Origin: an uncultured bacterium
GTDB taxonomy: Bacteria; Bacillota; Clostridia; Lachnospirales; Lachnospiraceae
Direction: 5' to 3'
Assembly: GCA_905214955.1 (NCBI GenBank)
Contig: CAJMON010000045.1
Span: 1-26,768 of the forward strand
DNA: 26,768 bases
The notes under the pieces are model-generated. The model searched no databases, had not been told where the DNA came from, and worked only from the letters and a program-made list of their open reading frames with translations. Both the position numbers and the translations under genes were made by a program. Below are positions 23,682-26,768 of this stretch, piece after piece. Every line of letters begins with the position of its first letter. The first letter of the stretch is position 1.

Positions 23682-24595
23682 ATACAGAGGTTTTGAAAAT
23701 GAAACCGGAATACACGGGACAGCGGGTTGACAGACAGCTCTCAGAGCTGATGCCGGAGCTGTCCCGCTCCTATATCCAGAAGCTTTTAAAAGAAGGCATG
23801 GTTCTGGCAAATGGAAAACCGGTGAAAGCAAATTACAAATTAAATGGAAAAGAAGAATTGACAGTAACCATTCCAGATGCAGCAGAACCGGATATTGAAC
23901 CGGAAAATATCCATCTGGATATCCTTTATGAAGATGAAGATCTCCTGGTGGTAAACAAACCAAAAGGCATGGTAGTCCACCCGGCTGCCGGCCACTACAG
24001 CGGCACTCTGGTTAATGCACTGATGTATCACTGCCATGCCCATCTTTCTGGCATCAATGGGGTTTTGCGTCCTGGAATTGTCCATCGGATTGACCGGGAT
24101 ACCACTGGATCGCTTCTGGTGTGCAAGACGGATCTGGCACACAGAGCGATTGCGGAACAGTTAAAGGAACACAGCATCAACCGACGGTATCGGGCAATCG
24201 TCCATGGCGTGTTGAAGGAGGATGAGGGAACTATCAACGCACCCATCGGCCGTCATCCTACAGACCGGAAAAAGATGGCCATTAATGAAAAAAATGGAAA
24301 AGAAGCCATTACCCATTACCGGGTGCTGGAACGTTTCCGCCAGTATACCTATATTGAATGCGTGCTGGAGACTGGCCGAACCCATCAGATCCGTGTCCAT
24401 ATGTCCAGTATTCATCATCCGCTTCTTGGAGATGAGGTCTATGGGCCTGCGAAGTGCCCATATCCCCTTCAGGGTCAGACGCTTCATGCGCAGGTTCTTG
24501 GATTTGTGCATCCAGTTACGGGAAAGTATATGGAATTTAGCGCGCCGCTTCCGGAATATTTCCAGGAATTGTTGAAAAAGCTTCCGATTTCTTGA
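23678..24595 (+). CDS. rluD: RluA/RluD family 23S rRNA pseudouridine synthase
   Basis: The enzyme isomerises uridines in large-subunit rRNA or tRNA. The N-terminal S4 domain (about 10-65, with RVDRQLSELM and SYIQKLLKEGMVLANGK) precedes the catalytic domain. HRIDRDTTGSLLVCKT carries the catalytic Asp (D139). NKPKGMVVHPAAGHYSGTLVNAL and ETGRTHQIRVHM are further family motifs. The 305 residues match Bacillus YlyB and Escherichia coli RluD in layout. The target uridine cannot be read from the sequence, so rluD is used loosely. ATGA overlap with lspA and the lspA-rluD order are typical of Firmicutes. It is probably the end of this operon, since a new promoter lies just after the stop. Confidence 0.92.
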   Translation: MNTEVLKMKPEYTGQRVDRQLSELMPELSRSYIQKLLKEGMVLANGKPVKANYKLNGKEELTVTIPDAAEPDIEPENIHLDILYEDEDLLVVNKPKGMVVHPAAGHYSGTLVNALMYHCHAHLSGINGVLRPGIVHRIDRDTTGSLLVCKTDLAHRAIAEQLKEHSINRRYRAIVHGVLKEDEGTINAPIGRHPTDRKKMAINEKNGKEAITHYRVLERFRQYTYIECVLETGRTHQIRVHMSSIHHPLLGDEVYGPAKCPYPLQGQTLHAQVLGFVHPVTGKYMEFSAPLPEYFQELLKKLPIS

Positions 24596-24601
24596 AAATA
24601 C

Positions 24602-24630
24602 TATACATTTCAGAAAAGATATTGTATAAT
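24602..24630 (+). promoter_or_regulatory. Promoter of the cytidylate kinase-like gene
   Basis: TATACA (24602-24607, four of six to the -35 consensus) and TATAAT (24625-24630) are 17 bases apart. The start codon follows about 33 bases further with AAAGGA between. It lies just after the rluD stop and makes the next two genes separately expressed. Confidence 0.6.
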
Positions 24631-24663
24631 AATAGAAATATAGACAGAAAGGACGTGTCGCTT

Positions 24664-25293
24664 ATGGGATACAAAACAATCATTACAATAGGACGACAGT
24701 ATGGAAGTGCAGGAAAGGAGATCGGTCTGACTCTGGCAGAGAGAATGGGCGTAAAGTGTTACGACAAAGAGCTGTTAGACAGAGCAGCAAAGGAAAGCGG
24801 GCTTTGCCAGGAGCTTTTTGAACATCATGACGAGAAGCCGACCAGCAGCTTTTTATATTCTCTTGTAATGGATACTTATTCCACAGGCTACAGTTCTGCT
24901 GCATTTGCAGATATGCCCATCAACCATAAGATTTTCCTTGCACAGTTTAATTCCATTAAGGAACTGGCAAAGGAAGGCTCCTGTGTCATTGTCGGCAGAT
25001 GTGCAGATTATGCACTTGCAGATGATCCCAATCTTCGGGTTGTTTTTATGAATGCACCGCTAAAATCACGTATCCGCCGGCTTGCAGAGAAATATGACTT
25101 GACAGATGAAAAGGCTAAAGATCTGATTCAGAAGACAGACAAAAAGCGTGCCAGCTACTACAATTATTATTCCAACAAAAAATGGGGCGATGCAGCCAGC
25201 TACCATTATTGTTTAGACAGCAGTTACCTTGGCGTGCAGGGTACCGTGGATCTTTTGAAATTCCTGGTAGATAAGAAGGAAGGAAAAGTATGA
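24664..25293 (+). CDS. Cytidylate kinase-like family protein
   Basis: This protein of 209 residues has a nucleotide-kinase P-loop, ITIGRQYGSAGKEIG (about 8-21), and a GVKCYDKELLDRAAKESG segment typical of the cytidylate-kinase-like family (PF13189 type), which differs from classical Cmk. CVIVGRCADYALAD and a lid-like RIRRLAEKYDLTDEKAKDLIQKTDKKRASYYNYY complete the layout. The substrate is unknown. The start at 24664 has AAAGGA ten bases upstream. A TTG at 24592 in the same frame overlaps the rluD stop and sits on the -35 side of the promoter. Its stop overlaps dtd (ATGA), so the pair is coupled. Confidence 0.88.
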   Translation: MGYKTIITIGRQYGSAGKEIGLTLAERMGVKCYDKELLDRAAKESGLCQELFEHHDEKPTSSFLYSLVMDTYSTGYSSAAFADMPINHKIFLAQFNSIKELAKEGSCVIVGRCADYALADDPNLRVVFMNAPLKSRIRRLAEKYDLTDEKAKDLIQKTDKKRASYYNYYSNKKWGDAASYHYCLDSSYLGVQGTVDLLKFLVDKKEGKV

Positions 25294-25736
25294 GATTCGT
25301 GATTCAGCGTGTGACAGAAGCATCTGTAATGGTAGACGGACAGGTGCTTGGAGAGATCGGAAAGGGATTTTTGGTACTTATTGGTGTTGGAAAAGACGAC
25401 ACCACGAAGGAAGCAGACCGTCTGGTGAAAAAGATGACCGGGCTGCGGATCTTTGAAGATGAGAATGGAAAGACCAACCTCTCCCTGTCAGATGTGGGAG
25501 GTTCCCTTCTTTTGATATCCCAGTTTACTCTTTATGCAGACTGCAGAAAAGGAAACCGTCCAAGCTTCATCAATGCCGGAGATCCGGATCATGCCAATGA
25601 GCTGTATGAATACGTGATCCAGGAATGTAAAAAAAACGTACCAGATGTGCAGCGTGGACAGTTTGGCGCAGACATGAAAGTCCGTCTGTGCAACGATGGG
25701 CCGTTCACTATCGTCCTGGATTCTGATGTGATTTAA
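25290..25736 (+). CDS. dtd: D-aminoacyl-tRNA deacylase Dtd
   Basis: Dtd removes D-amino acids (and glycine mis-attached to tRNA-Ala) from tRNA, a quality-control step. The 148 residues match the family, beginning MRFVIQRVTEASV. SQFTLYADCRKGNRPSF contains the active-site SQFTLYAD motif. NDGPFTIVLDS is the cross-subunit motif, here with PFT where the family usually has GPVT. GEIGKGFLVLIGV and RKGNRPSF are typical. It starts with an ATGA overlap to the kinase-like gene and is followed by a terminator. Confidence 0.96.
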   Translation: MRFVIQRVTEASVMVDGQVLGEIGKGFLVLIGVGKDDTTKEADRLVKKMTGLRIFEDENGKTNLSLSDVGGSLLLISQFTLYADCRKGNRPSFINAGDPDHANELYEYVIQECKKNVPDVQRGQFGADMKVRLCNDGPFTIVLDSDVI

Positions 25737-25744
25737 AATGTTTC

Positions 25745-25776
25745 AGCCTCTTGCCGGAAACGGTAAGAGGCTTTTT
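25745..25776 (+). terminator. Intrinsic terminator after dtd
   Basis: AGCCTCTTGCCG (25745-25756), a GAAA tetraloop and CGGTAAGAGGCT (25761-25772) form a 12-bp stem with one mismatch, followed by a run of five T. It separates dtd from the converging recombinase gene. Confidence 0.92.
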
Positions 25777-25799
25777 ACAAAAATAGATCTTTTTTAGAA

Positions 25800-26768
25800 T
25801 TAAGGCTGTTCGCTGGTCTCAGAAGAAGTTTCTTTCCGGTAAGGGTGTTCTTCCCGAAGCTGCACAGCAGAAGCGGCGCTGCGTCTTCTGGCATCATCCA
25901 TGGCGGCATAATGCTTTCTGGTGGTGTTGACGTCTTTATGTCCAAGGACATCGGCTACAAGGTAAATATCCCCAGTTTCCTGGTAAAGTGCAGTGCCATA
26001 GGTACTGCGCAGCTTGTGGGGGGTAATTTTCTTAGTAGTGGTGATTTGTCTGGCATATTTTTTTACCAGATTTTCTACTGCCTGAATGCCGATACGGCGG
26101 CGCTGGGTAGAGTAGAAGAGAGCATGTTCGTGTCCTGGAATGGGGGTGATTTCTTCCCGGACAATCAGATAATTTTTCAGGGCCTGTTCCACTTCCTCCC
26201 CAAAATAAACAACCATTTCATTTCCGCCTTTGCGGGTCACTTTTACACCATTATTTCGAAAATCCAGATCTTCCACATCCAGTCCTACACATTCTGAAAC
26301 TCGAATGCCTGTTCCCAAGAGAAGGGTCACAATGGCAAGATCCCGTTCCTTTGTTTTTTCATAATAAATTTTCTTCTGACCGGTAAGAGATTCTCCGCAG
26401 TGTTCAATATAATCCAGCATCGCGGCGACTTCGCCAGCATCCAGACGGATGATGTTTTTTTCGTGGATTTTGGGCATGTCAATGAGTGCCAGCGGATTGG
26501 TATGGATCATTTCACGTTTAAAATAATAGTTATAAAAACTGCGCAGGGAAGAAAGCTTGCGTTTGATGCCACGTTCTCCGTTGGTATTTGTTTTTTCATC
26601 TATTCCTTTGTAGACCTTTAAATATTCCATGTATTCCTCAACGTCCAGAGCAGTAATCTGATCCAACAGGTCAACGGTGAGGTCAGACATGGTTTTATCC
26701 TTCAGGGACGGATTTTCCTCCAGGAGAAACTGAAAAAAAATTCGGATGTCATAGGCGTAGGAAATTCT
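25800..26768 (-). CDS. XerC/D-like tyrosine recombinase, 5' end outside window
   Basis: This is a tyrosine recombinase/integrase of Xer type. Counting from the ATG at 26690, the catalytic residues are R130 (GTGIRVSE), K154 (TRKGGNE), H225 and R228 (PHKLRST), H251 (LGHKDV) and nucleophile Y261 (RKHYAAM), so it looks active. The N-terminal SAM-like core-binding domain precedes them. The frame stays open upstream of that ATG to the right edge. The 26 extra codons (reading SYAYDIRIFFQFLLEE near the edge) fit the start of a core-binding domain, so the true start is probably beyond the window. A tail of about 30 hydrophilic residues follows the Tyr. No phage or transposon genes and no attachment site are visible, which favours a chromosome-resolution or housekeeping Xer-like enzyme. 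Confidence 0.9.
   Translation of the reverse strand, partial: RISYAYDIRIFFQFLLEENPSLKDKTMSDLTVDLLDQITALDVEEYMEYLKVYKGIDEKTNTNGERGIKRKLSSLRSFYNYYFKREMIHTNPLALIDMPKIHEKNIIRLDAGEVAAMLDYIEHCGESLTGQKKIYYEKTKERDLAIVTLLLGTGIRVSECVGLDVEDLDFRNNGVKVTRKGGNEMVVYFGEEVEQALKNYLIVREEITPIPGHEHALFYSTQRRRIGIQAVENLVKKYARQITTTKKITPHKLRSTYGTALYQETGDIYLVADVLGHKDVNTTRKHYAAMDDARRRSAASAVQLREEHPYRKETSSETSEQP

Noticed and set aside
25845..26297. 150-codon plus-strand frame opposite the recombinase
   Set aside because: It is a shadow of the recombinase gene, whose catalytic residues are all in place on the minus strand.

Overview
The window reads as a chromosomal core segment of a Gram-positive anaerobic Clostridia, most likely a Lachnospiraceae (Blautia/Dorea-like). 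The reasons are the gene order mutL-miaA-ynbB, radC-mreBCD-mrdA-minCDE-rodA and yggS-sepF-ylmH-lspA-rluD, strong AGGAGG-type ribosome binding sites, frequent GTG/TTG starts and no outer-membrane genes. The taxon is inferred from gene content and style, not from a database match. I see no rRNA, tRNA, CRISPR array or prophage.

Region 1 (1-6625, + strand) is one compact operon: the 3' part of mutL (cut by the left edge), miaA, a PLP-dependent YnbB/methionine gamma-lyase-like protein, and two different flavoproteins (HI0933/COG2081 and COG2509 types). Region 2 (6626-7080) has no gene. It holds two nearly identical 163-bp tandem copies of a GC-rich, hairpin-filled repeat, bracketed by a 13-bp inverted repeat, followed by a promoter.

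Region 3 (7081-17573, + strand) is a cell-shape and division operon: radC, a divergent mreB, mreC, mreD, a very large class B PBP2 (TTG start), minC, minD, minE, rodA, a methylglyoxal-synthase homologue lacking the catalytic Asp, and a D-Ala-D-Ala carboxypeptidase. Genes are spaced by a few bases or overlap, so elongasome, division-site selection and wall trimming look co-expressed.

Region 4 (17574-18495) has an unrecognised small P-loop protein with its own promoter, converging through a perfect bidirectional terminator on a small two-helix DUF378 membrane protein.

Region 5 (18446-24595, + strand) starts at a good promoter and carries a HlyD-like membrane adaptor, yggS, sepF, ylmH, aroB, lspA and an rluD-type pseudouridine synthase. 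It resembles the Firmicute ylm cluster, but ylmG and divIVA are absent and aroB sits where divIVA would be expected. Region 6 (24602-25776) is a separately promoted pair, a cytidylate-kinase-like protein and dtd, closed by a terminator. Region 7 (25800-26768, - strand) is a tyrosine recombinase of Xer type whose reading frame runs off the right edge.

Most of the window is conserved core. The parts most worth a second look are the active-site-changed MgsA and MreB homologues inside the shape operon, the tandem repeat, the small P-loop protein and the orphan HlyD-like adaptor.
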